Assembly: GCF_036014195.1 (NCBI RefSeq)
Contig: NZ_CP107918.1
Coordinates: 620,001 to 684,000, forward strand
DNA from: Streptomyces sp. NBC_00442
Lineage (GTDB): Bacteria > Actinomycetota > Actinomycetes > Streptomycetales > Streptomycetaceae
Length of the DNA: 64,000 bases
Direction of reading: 5' to 3'
Both the position numbers and the translations under genes were made by a program. Below are positions 43,782 to 52,345 of this stretch, in pieces; the stretch's first letter is position 1; every line of letters begins with the position of its first letter. Under the pieces are notes generated by a model. The model was given only the letters and a program-made list of their open reading frames with translations. It had not been told where the DNA came from and did no database searches.

Positions 43782-45302
43782 TCAACGGCAGTGCAGCGCC
43801 GCGTACAGGTCCAGCTTGTGCTCCAGGAGGGAGAGGTCGCGACCGGTCAGCACCTCGATGCGCTGGACGCGGTAGTGGACGGTGTTGACGTGCAGATGCA
43901 GGGCCTCGGCGGTACGCGCCCAGGAACCGTTGTGCGCGAGGAAGGTCTCCAGGGTCTCCCTGAGCATCTGTGAGGAGGAGTGGGAGTCGTCGGCGAGGGG
44001 TCCGAGGACGTGCTCGTGGTAGGCGGTACGTACGTCGGCGGGTATTCCGGCGAGCAGTCCTTCCAGGGTGGTGAGGTCGTTCATGGAGATCACCCGCGCC
44101 CCGCGGGGCTCCTGCGCGCGCGAGGTGGCGCGGGCGTAACGGGCCCCGGACAGCGCGGCGTGCAGCCGGCCCGGTGTGACCGCGGGACCGATGCCGGCGT
44201 GGAGCGGGGTCCGGGGTGCGCAGGCGTGCACCTCGGGCCACAACTCCCTGAGCCTGCGCGCCACTTCGGTTCCGCCTTCCACCACGGCCACCGCCTCGCC
44301 GTGCGGGAGCCGGTCCAGCGCGAAGGGCCGGCCCGGCGTGTGACGCAGGGCCTCGGCGAGGGCGTCGGCCGCCGTGCCCTGCGCACCGTCGGCCTGCGCG
44401 ACGGCGCTGACCACCTGGAACGGCCCGTCGGCCGAAAGACCGCACGCGGTGAGGGCGCCGGCGAGTGCCGCGGGGTCGGTGGGCTGCGCTTCGATGATCC
44501 GGATCAGCTCGCCGGCCCGCCGCCGTGCCTCGTCCCTGAGTTGGTCCCGGTCGTAGCGGTGGTCGGCGAGGACCTCCGCCGTCTCGTGCAGGAGCCTCGG
44601 CGGCGCGGCGTCCGCGTCGATGAGGTACAGGTGCCAACTGTCGTAGGCCGTGCTGTCCGTGCCGATGCGCAGCGTGATGCCGTCGGGTGCCCGGCGCAGG
44701 AGCTCCCTGGCGCGCTGCGGTGGCAGCGCCGGCGCCTTGGGGGTGCGTGCCACGGTGCGACCCGTCGGCGTCAGAACGTAGCAGGCGGGTGCCCCGAGGT
44801 GGCCGAGCGCACGGTCGAGCAGGACATCGGGGGCCGCGCCCGAGCGGACGAGTTCACTGAGTTCGTTGCGGACGTTCTCGGGCAGCGCGTACCGGTGCGA
44901 GGTGGGCCGCCTGCTGAGGTCGCCCCACTGACGCAGATAGACGGCCTCGGTGATGGCGCGGAAGTTGGTGCGCGAGGGCACGGCGATGAGGGCGATCCCG
45001 CTCTCCCGGCACGACCGGGCCAGCTCTTCGGGCACGGAGCCGTGCGTCTCCTCACCGGCCAGCAGCGCCGCGGCCCCGGCGCCGGCGAGCGCGGAGACGA
45101 ATCGGCTGACCTTCTCGGTCCCGCCCGCACTGCTCCACCACACGAGTCCGCTGAGCACGACTTCGCCCGGCCGCACGAAGCGGGCCGGGTCCTCAAGATC
45201 GGTGGCGGTCACCCCGGTGATCTCCCGGTCGAGCTGCCGCTGCTCGCCCCAGAGCAGCTCCAGGTCGAGCGATTCGAGACGCAGGAGGTCTTCGACGTGC
45301 AT
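43782..45302 (-). CDS. PucR-family transcriptional activator
   Basis: A 506-residue regulator, ATG 45302 behind AAGGAG. N-terminal PucR domain (VEDLLRLESLDLELLWGEQRQLDREITGVTATDLEDP), central GGDEF-like/PAS-type region, and C-terminal PucR HTH (LRETLETFLAHNGSWARTAEALHLHVNTVHYRVQRIEVLTGRDL). PucR members respond to purine or other catabolites. It is transcribed next to a molybdenum hydroxylase on the same strand with no direct overlap; a functional link to those genes is plausible, not shown. Confidence 0.9.
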   Translation of the reverse strand: MHVEDLLRLESLDLELLWGEQRQLDREITGVTATDLEDPARFVRPGEVVLSGLVWWSSAGGTEKVSRFVSALAGAGAAALLAGEETHGSVPEELARSCRESGIALIAVPSRTNFRAITEAVYLRQWGDLSRRPTSHRYALPENVRNELSELVRSGAAPDVLLDRALGHLGAPACYVLTPTGRTVARTPKAPALPPQRARELLRRAPDGITLRIGTDSTAYDSWHLYLIDADAAPPRLLHETAEVLADHRYDRDQLRDEARRRAGELIRIIEAQPTDPAALAGALTACGLSADGPFQVVSAVAQADGAQGTAADALAEALRHTPGRPFALDRLPHGEAVAVVEGGTEVARRLRELWPEVHACAPRTPLHAGIGPAVTPGRLHAALSGARYARATSRAQEPRGARVISMNDLTTLEGLLAGIPADVRTAYHEHVLGPLADDSHSSSQMLRETLETFLAHNGSWARTAEALHLHVNTVHYRVQRIEVLTGRDLSLLEHKLDLYAALHCR

Positions 45303-45678
45303 GAGTGGCTCCTTGGTGCGGTCCGGGTCCATGGCACCCGGGTCTCGCATTCACCAGGTGAATATGCGTTTATGCATCGTAGATGCAAGGGGAGATGGCC
45401 GATACTCCCCTTGGTTGATCATCCAGTCGGCCCGCTCGGCTCTGGTGGTTTTCCGTGTGGCCCACCAGTCGAGCCGCATCGTGCCCAGGTGCTTGACTCG
45501 AGGTCGGGCGGCGGCCCGGCCGAGCCGCTCCGCCCGACGGGCATGCCGGCGAGCCCGGCCCCGCACCCACTCGAATGGGTACGGATCCGGGCTCGCGGGG
45601 GTGCCTTCCGCGCGGCTGGGGCCTTTCGTCCGGATCAGGCCGGATCAGGGAGCGGGGGTCCGGTCCGAACGAAGGACC
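45303..45678. other. PucR upstream region with TGCATC-GTA-GATGCA dyad
   Basis: The dyad TGCATC-GTA-GATGCA lies at 45373-45387, embedded in an AT-richer patch (GAATATGCGTTTATGCATCG), and could be the PucR operator or promoter. Downstream to 45678 I see no gene; an open minus frame (MRLDWWATRKTTRAERADW) has no ribosome site. A weak GGGTCC/GGACCC hairpin at 45657-45680 may end the Mo-subunit transcript. Confidence 0.45.
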
Positions 45679-47790
45679 CTAGGGCCTGGCGTGCGCTCGC
45701 AGCCCGGCGTGTACGCGGTCGGGTGTGAGCGGGAGCTCCCGGTAGCGCACGCCCGTGGCGTGGTGGACGGCGTTGCCGATGGCGGCGGCGGTGCCGACGA
45801 TGCCGATCTCGCCGATCCCCTTGCTGCCCATCGGGTTGAGGTGGTCGTCCCGCTCGTCGATCCAGTGCGCCTCGATGGCGGGCACGTCCGCGTGCGCGGG
45901 CACGTGGTAGCCCGCGAGGTCGCTGCCGATGAAGGCGCCCGAGGCGGCGTCCACGCTGCCGCGCTCGGTGAGGGCCATGCCGAGTCCCATCACCATGCCG
46001 CCGATGAACTGGGACCTGGCGGTGCGTTCGTTGAGGATGCGCCCGGCCGCGTACACGCCGAGCAGCCGGCGCACGCGTACCTCACCGGTGTGGGCGTCGA
46101 CCGCCACCTCCGCGAAATGGGCGCCGAAGGCATGCCGTGCGTAGGGGGACTCCGCGTCCGCGGCGCCCTTGGTGTCCGCGGACGCGGTGAGGCCGTCGGG
46201 GGGCAACGGGCCGCTCCGTTCCCGGAGTTCACGGGAAAGCGAGCGGCACGCCTCGTGCACGGCCCAGCCCCACGACGCCGTGCCGGCCGAGCCGCCGGCG
46301 AGCGGCGCCCTGGGCAGCCCCGTGGTGCCGATCTCGGTGCGCACCGCCTCCACGCCGACTCCGAGCGCCTGGGCGGCGACCTGCGCCAGTACGGTACGGG
46401 CGCCGGTGCCGATGTCCGTGGCGTTCACGCGCACCACGTACAGCCCGTCGGGGTGGGCGGTGACGGTGGCACGGCTGGGCGAGACGAGCACCGGATAGGT
46501 GGCGGCGGCCACCCCGGTGCCCGACAGCCGGGCGCCCGAACGCCGTGTCCCCGGCCGGGAGTCACGGTCCGCCCAGCCGAAGCGCCGCGCCCCCTCACGC
46601 AGGCAGTCCACGACGTGGCGGCTGCTGAACGGCCGCCCGCTGTCGGGCTCTTCGCGGGGTTCGTTGTGCGCCCTCAGCTCGATCGGGTCCATGCCGAGGG
46701 CGTCGGCGAGTTCGTCGACGGCGGACTCCAGGGCGTACATGCCGGGCGCCTCCCCCGGTGCGCGCATCCAGGACGGCGTGGGCACGTCCAGGGCGGCGAC
46801 ACGGTGGGTGGTGAGCATGTTCCGGGCGGCGTACATGACACGGGCGGGCACGGCCGCCTGCTCGACGAACTCCTTGATCCGCGAGGTGTGGGTGGTCACC
46901 TCGTGGATCACCGAGAGGAGGGTGCCGTCCCGTTCCGCGCCGAGCCGCAGCCGGTGGTCGGTCGGCGCGCGGTGGCCGACCAGTTCCGTCAACTGCCGCC
47001 TGGTCAGCGTCAGTTTGACGGGGCGCCCGGTGTGCAGCGAGGCCATCGCCGCGAGGACGACGTGCGGCCGGGGCGTGCCCTTGGATCCGAACCCCCCGCC
47101 CACGTGCTCGCAGACGACCGTGACGTGGTCCTCGGGCAGCTCGAACAGTCCGGCCAGGACGGCGCGCACCGTGTCGGCGCCCTGGCTGGTGTCGTACACC
47201 GTCAGGCGCCCGTCGCGCCAGGTCGCGGTCGCTCCGTGCGGCTCCATCGGGTGGTTGTGCAGGGGCGGCACCCGGTAGCGCACGTCGACGCCCACCGGTG
47301 CGGCGGCGAAGCTGCCTTCCGGCTCGCCCCGACGCCGCTCGGCGGGGTGGCCCCCGTTGGCCTCGTCGGGGGCGTAGGCGTCGGCCAGGTTCTCGCTGAG
47401 GACCGAGGCGTGCGGCTCGGTCTCGTACGTGACGCGCACGGCCGCGGCCGCCGCGCGCGCCGCCTCCGGGCTCTCACCGACCGTGAGGGCGATGGGCCAG
47501 CCGTGGTGCGGAACGCGGGTGTCCTGAAGGAGGGTGAGGGTGGGGTCGTCGGATTCGGCGAGCCGGGGCGCCGACTCGGGGGTGATGACGGCGAGCACCC
47601 CGGGCAGGCCGAGCGCGGTGGCGGTGTCGAAGGAGGTGACCCGGCCGCGGGCGACGGTGGCCGTGACCGGCCATGCGTACAGGCATCCCGGCGGCATGTA
47701 CTCGGTGGCGTACAGGGCGGCGCCCGTCACCTTCGCGCGGCCCTCACGGCGTTCGATGGGTGCGCCGAGCGCGTTCGCTTGCGAGGCCAT
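45679..47790 (-). CDS. paoC: Molybdenum hydroxylase large (Moco) subunit
   Basis: A 703-residue subunit, ATG 47790 behind GGGAGGAG. Xanthine-dehydrogenase-family folds: YATEYMPPGCLYAWPVTATVARG, the Moco loop HVGGGFGSKGT, PLHNHPMEPHGATATW, and the catalytic Glu region NPMGSKGIGEIGIVG. Together with an FAD/4Fe-4S subunit and a 2Fe-2S subunit it forms a PaoABC-type three-subunit aldehyde oxidoreductase, though xanthine or isoquinoline-type substrates cannot be excluded. It is the last gene of the three on the minus strand, after a 173-bp gap. Gene symbol assigned by analogy. Confidence 0.85.
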   Translation of the reverse strand: MASQANALGAPIERREGRAKVTGAALYATEYMPPGCLYAWPVTATVARGRVTSFDTATALGLPGVLAVITPESAPRLAESDDPTLTLLQDTRVPHHGWPIALTVGESPEAARAAAAAVRVTYETEPHASVLSENLADAYAPDEANGGHPAERRRGEPEGSFAAAPVGVDVRYRVPPLHNHPMEPHGATATWRDGRLTVYDTSQGADTVRAVLAGLFELPEDHVTVVCEHVGGGFGSKGTPRPHVVLAAMASLHTGRPVKLTLTRRQLTELVGHRAPTDHRLRLGAERDGTLLSVIHEVTTHTSRIKEFVEQAAVPARVMYAARNMLTTHRVAALDVPTPSWMRAPGEAPGMYALESAVDELADALGMDPIELRAHNEPREEPDSGRPFSSRHVVDCLREGARRFGWADRDSRPGTRRSGARLSGTGVAAATYPVLVSPSRATVTAHPDGLYVVRVNATDIGTGARTVLAQVAAQALGVGVEAVRTEIGTTGLPRAPLAGGSAGTASWGWAVHEACRSLSRELRERSGPLPPDGLTASADTKGAADAESPYARHAFGAHFAEVAVDAHTGEVRVRRLLGVYAAGRILNERTARSQFIGGMVMGLGMALTERGSVDAASGAFIGSDLAGYHVPAHADVPAIEAHWIDERDDHLNPMGSKGIGEIGIVGTAAAIGNAVHHATGVRYRELPLTPDRVHAGLRAHARP

Positions 47791-47963
47791 GGCGGATCTC
47801 CTCCCGGTGCGGGTCAGGGGCGGCACGCCTCGTCGGAGGCGGTCGGGCTCGTCGGAACGGTCTCGTCATCGGCGGTCGGTCCGAAGGGGAGGGACCGGTC
47901 GACGGTGGGTGCTGGGGCGTGGCCGGCCGGGCACGGCCGGCTGCGCCCGTCGGGACGATGCGG

Positions 47964-48950
47964 TCAGGACGGTGCGGTCAGGGAGTCCAGCACCTGTGTG
48001 GCCAGGTCCTGGGCGAGCGACACCTTGTAGGCGTTGTCCCGCAGCGGTACGGCCTCGTCGAGCTCGGCCCGCACCGCCTGCGCGAAGACGTCGGGGCCGG
48101 GGCGCGCGCCGAGCAGGGCGGCCTCCGTTCGCCGGGCGCGCCAGGGCCGGTGGGCCAGGCCGCCGAAGGCGACCGCGGCGTGCCGGATCTCGCCGTCCTC
48201 GACCTGGAGCACCGCGGCCACCGAGGCGAGCGCGAAGGCGTACGACGCCCGCTCCCGCACCTTGCGGTAGCGGCAGACCGCCCCTTCGGGCAGGGGCGGC
48301 AGCAGCACGCCGGTGATCAGTTCGCCGGGGCGGATCTCGGTGTCGAGGTCGGGCCGGTCGCCGGGCAGGCGGTGGAACTCCGTCACCGGCACGTTCCGTC
48401 CGCCTCCGGGGCCGGCCAGTTCCACGACCGCGTCGAGCGCCGAGAGCGCCACGGACAGGTCGGAGGGGTTGGTCGCCACGCAGTGCGGCGAGTGGCCGAG
48501 CACAGCATGATCGTGATTGACGCCCTCGATCGCCGCACAGCCGCTGCCGGGGACCCGCTTGTTGCACGGTTTCGACAGGTCCTGGAAGTAGGCGCAGCGG
48601 GTTCGCTGGAGGAGGTTCCCACCGGTGGTGGCGGCGTTGCGCAGCTGCCCCGACGCGCCGCTCAGGACCGCCTGCGAGAGCAGAGGGTGGCGCTCGCGGA
48701 TCAGGGGGTGCGCGGCGAGGTCGCTGTTGCGTACGGTCGCACCGGCCCACACCGAGCCGTCGGGCCGCTCCTCCACCCGGTCCAGCGGGAGGCGGGAGAC
48801 ATCGACGAGGACTTCCGGGCGATCCACGCCGAGCTTCATGAGGTCGACCAGGTTGGTGCCGCCACCCAGATAGCGGGCCTCGGCCCGGCCTCCGTGAGCG
48901 GCGGCGGCCTCTTCCACGCTGTGGGCACGCAGGTACGACACGGGTTTCAC
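47964..48950 (-). CDS. paoB: Molybdenum hydroxylase FAD subunit with extra four-cysteine loop
   Basis: A 328-residue subunit starting at GTG 48950, overlapping the upstream stop (GTGA). FAD-binding region YLGGGTNLVDLMK and ATTGGNLLQRTRC. A cysteine-rich insertion with Cys at about residues 119, 129, 138 and 157 (QRTRCAYFQDLSKPCNKRVP ... HC) is typical of medium subunits that carry a [4Fe-4S] cluster, as in E. coli PaoB and 4-hydroxybenzoyl-CoA reductase, and separates it from plain xanthine dehydrogenase. C-terminal CO-dehydrogenase-like domain follows. Confidence 0.87.
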   Translation of the reverse strand: MKPVSYLRAHSVEEAAAAHGGRAEARYLGGGTNLVDLMKLGVDRPEVLVDVSRLPLDRVEERPDGSVWAGATVRNSDLAAHPLIRERHPLLSQAVLSGASGQLRNAATTGGNLLQRTRCAYFQDLSKPCNKRVPGSGCAAIEGVNHDHAVLGHSPHCVATNPSDLSVALSALDAVVELAGPGGGRNVPVTEFHRLPGDRPDLDTEIRPGELITGVLLPPLPEGAVCRYRKVRERASYAFALASVAAVLQVEDGEIRHAAVAFGGLAHRPWRARRTEAALLGARPGPDVFAQAVRAELDEAVPLRDNAYKVSLAQDLATQVLDSLTAPS

Positions 48951-49561
48951 ACGATCACGTCCCGGACCGCGTCCACGATGTGCGGATAGGCCCCGCACCG
49001 GCACAGGTTGCCGCTGAGCCGTTCGCGGATCTCCTCGTCGGTCAGCGGCACCGGGCCGCCGTGCGTCCTGCCCGGGTCGGTGACCACGGAGGGCGCGCCC
49101 GATCCTGCCTCGGACAGCATGCCGACCGCCGAGCACAGCTGCCCCGGGGTGCAGTAGCCGCACTGGAACGCGTCGCGTTCCAGGAAGGCGCGCTGGAGGG
49201 GGTGGAGGTCGCCGTCCGCGCCGTCCAGGTCCGCGAGGCCCTCCACGGTCACGATGTCGCAGCCGTCCATCGCGATGGCCAGAAGCAGACAGCTGTTGCT
49301 GCGCCGGCCGTCGACGAGCACCGTGCAGGCCCCGCACTGGCCGTGGTCACAGCCCTTCTTGGAGCCCGTCAGGGCGAGGCGCTCACGCAACAGGTCCAGC
49401 AGGGTGGTGCGGTGGTCGACTTCGACCGCGTGGGTGGCGCCGTTGACCCGCAGGGTGACCCGCGATCCTGTGACACCGGGGGGAGAGTCTTCGGGGCGGG
49501 GCCAGGGCGCATAGCGCTCCGCCGTCCCGGGGCCGCTGTGGGGCCCCTCGCTGCTTTCCAT
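48947..49561 (-). CDS. paoA: Molybdenum hydroxylase 2Fe-2S subunit
   Basis: A 204-residue subunit, ATG 49561 behind GAGGAACG. First 2Fe-2S ferredoxin-like site GCDHGQCGACTVLVDG...SC and second site FQCGYCTPGQ...GNLCRCGAYPHI are both complete. N-terminal about 30 residues are Pro/Glu-rich and not a Tat signal, so unlike periplasmic PaoA it should be cytoplasmic. First gene of the three; stop overlaps the FAD-subunit start by four bases. Confidence 0.92.
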   Translation of the reverse strand: MESSEGPHSGPGTAERYAPWPRPEDSPPGVTGSRVTLRVNGATHAVEVDHRTTLLDLLRERLALTGSKKGCDHGQCGACTVLVDGRRSNSCLLLAIAMDGCDIVTVEGLADLDGADGDLHPLQRAFLERDAFQCGYCTPGQLCSAVGMLSEAGSGAPSVVTDPGRTHGGPVPLTDEEIRERLSGNLCRCGAYPHIVDAVRDVIV

Positions 49562-49713
49562 CGTTCCTCTGTCTCTCGATCCGGACGGCCCGCGCCGCCC
49601 GCATCACCAGCCTCGTACAGCTCACCCCCTCCGGCATCCCGGCGACGGCCGACGGGCGGGTGGCGGGCCCGCTCGCACGGCGTCTCGTACGGCTCGTACG
49701 CTGACCGGCCGAG

Positions 49714-50184
49714 TCAGCTGTTCTCGGCCCGGAACATCCAGGCGTGCTTCTCCAGCTCGGCCGTGAGAGCGATCAGGAGGTCCTGGCTGACCGGGTCCGG
49801 CTCGTCGGTGGCCGCGATACGCTCACGCATCCGCTCCACGATCCCGCCGAGCGCCACCACCAGGATCTCCACCGCATCCGAATCCTTGATCCAGCCCTCC
49901 GGCACCGTCCCCAGCGCACTGGCCCCCGCCACCGAACCCGCACGCCCGTCCGGATTCACACCCAGCGCCGCGGCACGCTCCGCCACCGTGTCCGAAAACT
50001 CCCGCGCCGTGGTCACCACATCATCGAGCTGCAGATGCACCGACCGAAAACGCGGACCGACCACATTCCAGTGCACCTGCTTGGCCGCCAGCGACAGATC
50101 CACCAGATCCACCAGCGCCCCCTGCAAGGCCGAACCGACGACCTTCAGCTCCGCATCGGACAACGAACTCTTCACGACAGACAC
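49714..50184 (-). CDS. dps: Dps-family ferritin-like DNA-protecting protein
   Basis: A 156-residue protein, GTG 50184 behind GGAG. Ferroxidase-site residues are visible in AAKQVHWNVVGPRFRSVHLQLDD and the helical bundle continues to EKHAWMFRAENS. Dps proteins store iron and protect DNA in stationary phase or oxidative stress. It uses more T-ending codons than its neighbours. Lies upstream on the same strand of the molybdenum hydroxylase genes, 152 bp away, and downstream of the PRC-barrel gene's terminator. Confidence 0.93.
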   Translation of the reverse strand: MSVVKSSLSDAELKVVGSALQGALVDLVDLSLAAKQVHWNVVGPRFRSVHLQLDDVVTTAREFSDTVAERAAALGVNPDGRAGSVAGASALGTVPEGWIKDSDAVEILVVALGGIVERMRERIAATDEPDPVSQDLLIALTAELEKHAWMFRAENS

Positions 50185-50334
50185 TGCTTTACTCCATTTC
50201 GCATGACGACTGGCCGTCCGCCACAGCTCGCCGTCGAGCGCGGGCATGTACGGGACGGACCGTGCAATGGGACCGCTTTAAGGGCCCGATATGTCGCGTT
50301 CCTCGAAAAGTGGGGCCCAAACGGGGGAGCGGAC

Positions 50335-50373
50335 AAAAAAGGAGGTGGCCCGCCGGAGGTCCGGCGAGCCACC
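50335..50373 (-). terminator. Intrinsic terminator with U-tract after the PRC-barrel gene
   Basis: In the minus-strand RNA a GGTGGC-x-CGCCGG stem (50344-50373, one mismatch) is followed at once by TCC and six U residues (from AAAAAA at 50335-50340). A U-tract is unusual among the GC hairpins of this window. It lies 24 bp past the PRC-barrel gene stop. Confidence 0.85.
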
Positions 50374-50397
50374 AACCAAGCGTCGGCAGGCGCGAAT

Positions 50398-50748
50398 TCA
50401 GAGGAGAGGCGCGCCGTAGTAGCGGCCGACGATGTCGCGGTACGAGGCGTCGTCGAGGTGCGTGGCCGGTTCGAACTCCGGCGAGTCCTTGACCTGCTCC
50501 CTGGTGAGGGCGACGTGGATCCTGTTGTCGTCCGGGTCGAGCCTGGTCACGGTGCCGGCCGGCAGCAGCACGCGCTTGCCGAAGATCCACGGCCCGGTGT
50601 CCACCACGAGGTGCGCCGAGCCCACCTCGTCGGAATGGCTGTCGACCTTGCCGATGCTCCCGTCGGCCGCCTCGACCTTCCATCCGCGCAGATCCACCCC
50701 GGACAGATGGCCACTGGTGTCCTTGAAACCCCACAGGTCCTCGTACAT
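50398..50748 (-). CDS. PRC-barrel domain protein
   Basis: A 116-residue protein, ATG 50748 (AAAGGGG upstream). LSGVDLRGWKVEAADGSIGKVDSHSDEVGSAHLVVDTGPWIFGKRVLLPAGTVTRLDPDDNRIHVALTREQVKDSP is a PRC-barrel, the fold of RimM-like and photosystem-associated proteins; actinobacterial members are often stress-induced (SigB-type) along with Dps. Divergent from the STAS operon. Confidence 0.88.
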   Translation of the reverse strand: MYEDLWGFKDTSGHLSGVDLRGWKVEAADGSIGKVDSHSDEVGSAHLVVDTGPWIFGKRVLLPAGTVTRLDPDDNRIHVALTREQVKDSPEFEPATHLDDASYRDIVGRYYGAPLL

Positions 50749-51054
50749 CGGAGGGTGCCCCTTTCCGTTTGGGTATCGCCTTCTCGGCGTACGCCTCGCG
50801 CCGTGACCCAGTCAGTGAAACCCCAGTCGGTGAAACCGGAGTCAATGGTCAATTCCTCGTGCGTTCAGCGTGACGTCTGGCCGATTCGGTGACATCCAAA
50901 CGGCCGGACGGCCTCGCCTTTACGGGACACGTTCACGGGACCTCGCGAATCGAGTGCCCGCCTCCGCGCACGGGCCGTGGCACTCCTGCGCCGTCAACCC
51001 CCGCGGGCGCGTATTGACTTCCGCGACTAGTGCAGATTCACTAGAGCAACCCTG
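50749..51054. other. Divergent control region with 15-bp tandem repeat and CTAGTG dyad
   Basis: CAGTCAGTGAAACCC and CAGTCGGTGAAACCG are adjacent 15-bp repeats at 50809-50838. CTAGTG-CAGATT-CACTAG at 51027-51044 is a perfect 6-bp dyad, with TTGACT (51014-51019) as a possible -35 and a TTCACT-type -10 inside the dyad for the STAS operon. Confidence 0.5.
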
Positions 51055-51639
51055 ATGCCTGTGCACTACAAACCGGTGGTGCGACCGCGACACCAGGCGG
51101 CCCGTCCGCAGGGCGGGCCGCACCACCGCGCGGCGCCGGTCCGCACCGCATCGGAGCACCGGAAGGTGGGGGACGTCGTCGTGGCCGTCTACCCGTTCAC
51201 GTCGCACGCCGTTGTCCGCGCGGGTGTCGCACGCGTGACGCTCGCGGGCGAACTCGACCTCGACACGGCCCCGCTGGTCGGCGACGCCGTCGTGGCCTGT
51301 CTGGCGGAGCGGCCCACGAGCCTGTGCCTCGACCTGGCCGGCGTGACCTTCTGCGACTGCGCCGGCCTCGGTGTCCTGCTGAGGACGCGGATGATCGCGC
51401 TCGACACGGGCCTGCCCCTGGTGGTGGAGGGGATCGGGCCGCAGCCGGCGCGGCTGCTCGCGCTGATCGGAGGCGAGGACATCTTCACCCGGCCCCTCAA
51501 GGACGCGGGCCCAGGCCCAGGCACGGACACGGGCCCAGGCACGGGCGCCACCGACGGGCTCCCGGCCGAGGATCCCGAGCGCCTCGACGCCGGGGCCGAA
51601 GCCGCCTTGTGGCCGCCGGTCCGGGACCTTCTGGCATGA
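51055..51639 (+). CDS. STAS-domain anti-anti-sigma-like protein with Cys in place of Ser
   Basis: A 194-residue protein; ATG 51055 chosen, with a GTG near 51166 (VGDVVVAVYPFT) as alternative. The STAS domain begins about residue 45 (ARVTLAGELDLDTAPLVGDAVVACL); the phosphorylation-loop position, usually D-S-x-G, reads FCDCAGLGVLLR, with Cys at the site where Ser or Thr is normally phosphorylated. So ordinary partner-switching by phosphorylation seems impossible here. Pro/Gly/Asp-rich tail follows. First gene of a four-gene signalling operon. Confidence 0.85.
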   Translation: MPVHYKPVVRPRHQAARPQGGPHHRAAPVRTASEHRKVGDVVVAVYPFTSHAVVRAGVARVTLAGELDLDTAPLVGDAVVACLAERPTSLCLDLAGVTFCDCAGLGVLLRTRMIALDTGLPLVVEGIGPQPARLLALIGGEDIFTRPLKDAGPGPGTDTGPGTGATDGLPAEDPERLDAGAEAALWPPVRDLLA

Positions 51640-51671
51640 TCGTGCGGTCCGCCACCAGCAAGGATGCGCCG

Positions 51672-52328
51672 ATGCCTTCACCTTCCCCGCACGGCCGACC
51701 GGTCAGGATCCTGCTCGTCGAGGACCACGACATGGTGGCCGAGGCGATATGTCTCGCCCTGGAGAGATCACCCGATCTGCGGGTCGTGGGGCGCGCGGCA
51801 TCGCTGGCATCGGCCCTGGCCGACGCGCGGCGGTGCGAGCCCGACGTCGTCCTGATGGACCGGCGTCTGCCGGACGGCGACGGGGTCGCCGCCATCACCG
51901 ACGTCCTGGCCCTCGTCCCGGACGCGCGCGTCCTGGTCCTGGCCGCCGAGGGCAGCGGGTCGGTGGCCGCGCGCGTCGCGCGGACGGGCGGCTCCGGCCT
52001 GATCCTCAAGGAGCGCGGCCTGAGCGAGCTGGAGGACGCGTTGCGCCGGGTGGCGGCGGGCGAGGCGGTCTTCAGCCGGGAAGTCCTCGGCGATGTCCTG
52101 GGGCAGCTGACCGGCCGGGTGCCGGGACCCGGGGCGAACCTGACCCCGCGCGAGCGCGAGGCCCTCCACCTGCTCGGCGAGGGCCACACCACGGCGGAGA
52201 TCAGCGATCAGCTGGGCGTGGCCGTCAATACGGGACGCAATCACGTCCAGCGGGTGCTGGAAAAGCTGGGCGCCCGCTCCCAGCTGGAGGCCGTGGCCAT
52301 CGCCCGGCGCGAGGGCCTCCTCAAGTGA
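51672..52328 (+). CDS. NarL/FixJ-type response regulator (LuxR HTH)
   Basis: A 218-residue regulator; start at ATG 51672 behind AAGGA, with ATG 51636 (overlapping the STAS stop) as alternative. Receiver: acidic pair VEDHD, phospho-Asp in VVLMDRRLPDGDG, Lys in LILKERG. C-terminal HTH: LTPREREALHLLGEGHTTAEISDQLGVAVNTGRNHVQRVLEKLGA. Presumed partner of the histidine kinase that follows, whose GTG overlaps its stop. Confidence 0.92.
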   Translation: MPSPSPHGRPVRILLVEDHDMVAEAICLALERSPDLRVVGRAASLASALADARRCEPDVVLMDRRLPDGDGVAAITDVLALVPDARVLVLAAEGSGSVAARVARTGGSGLILKERGLSELEDALRRVAAGEAVFSREVLGDVLGQLTGRVPGPGANLTPREREALHLLGEGHTTAEISDQLGVAVNTGRNHVQRVLEKLGARSQLEAVAIARREGLLK

Positions 52329-52345
52329 CCCGGGAGCCACGGCAG

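Noticed and set aside
45351..45566. 71-codon minus-strand frame upstream of the PucR gene
   Set aside because: No start signal, and it runs across the operator-like dyad.
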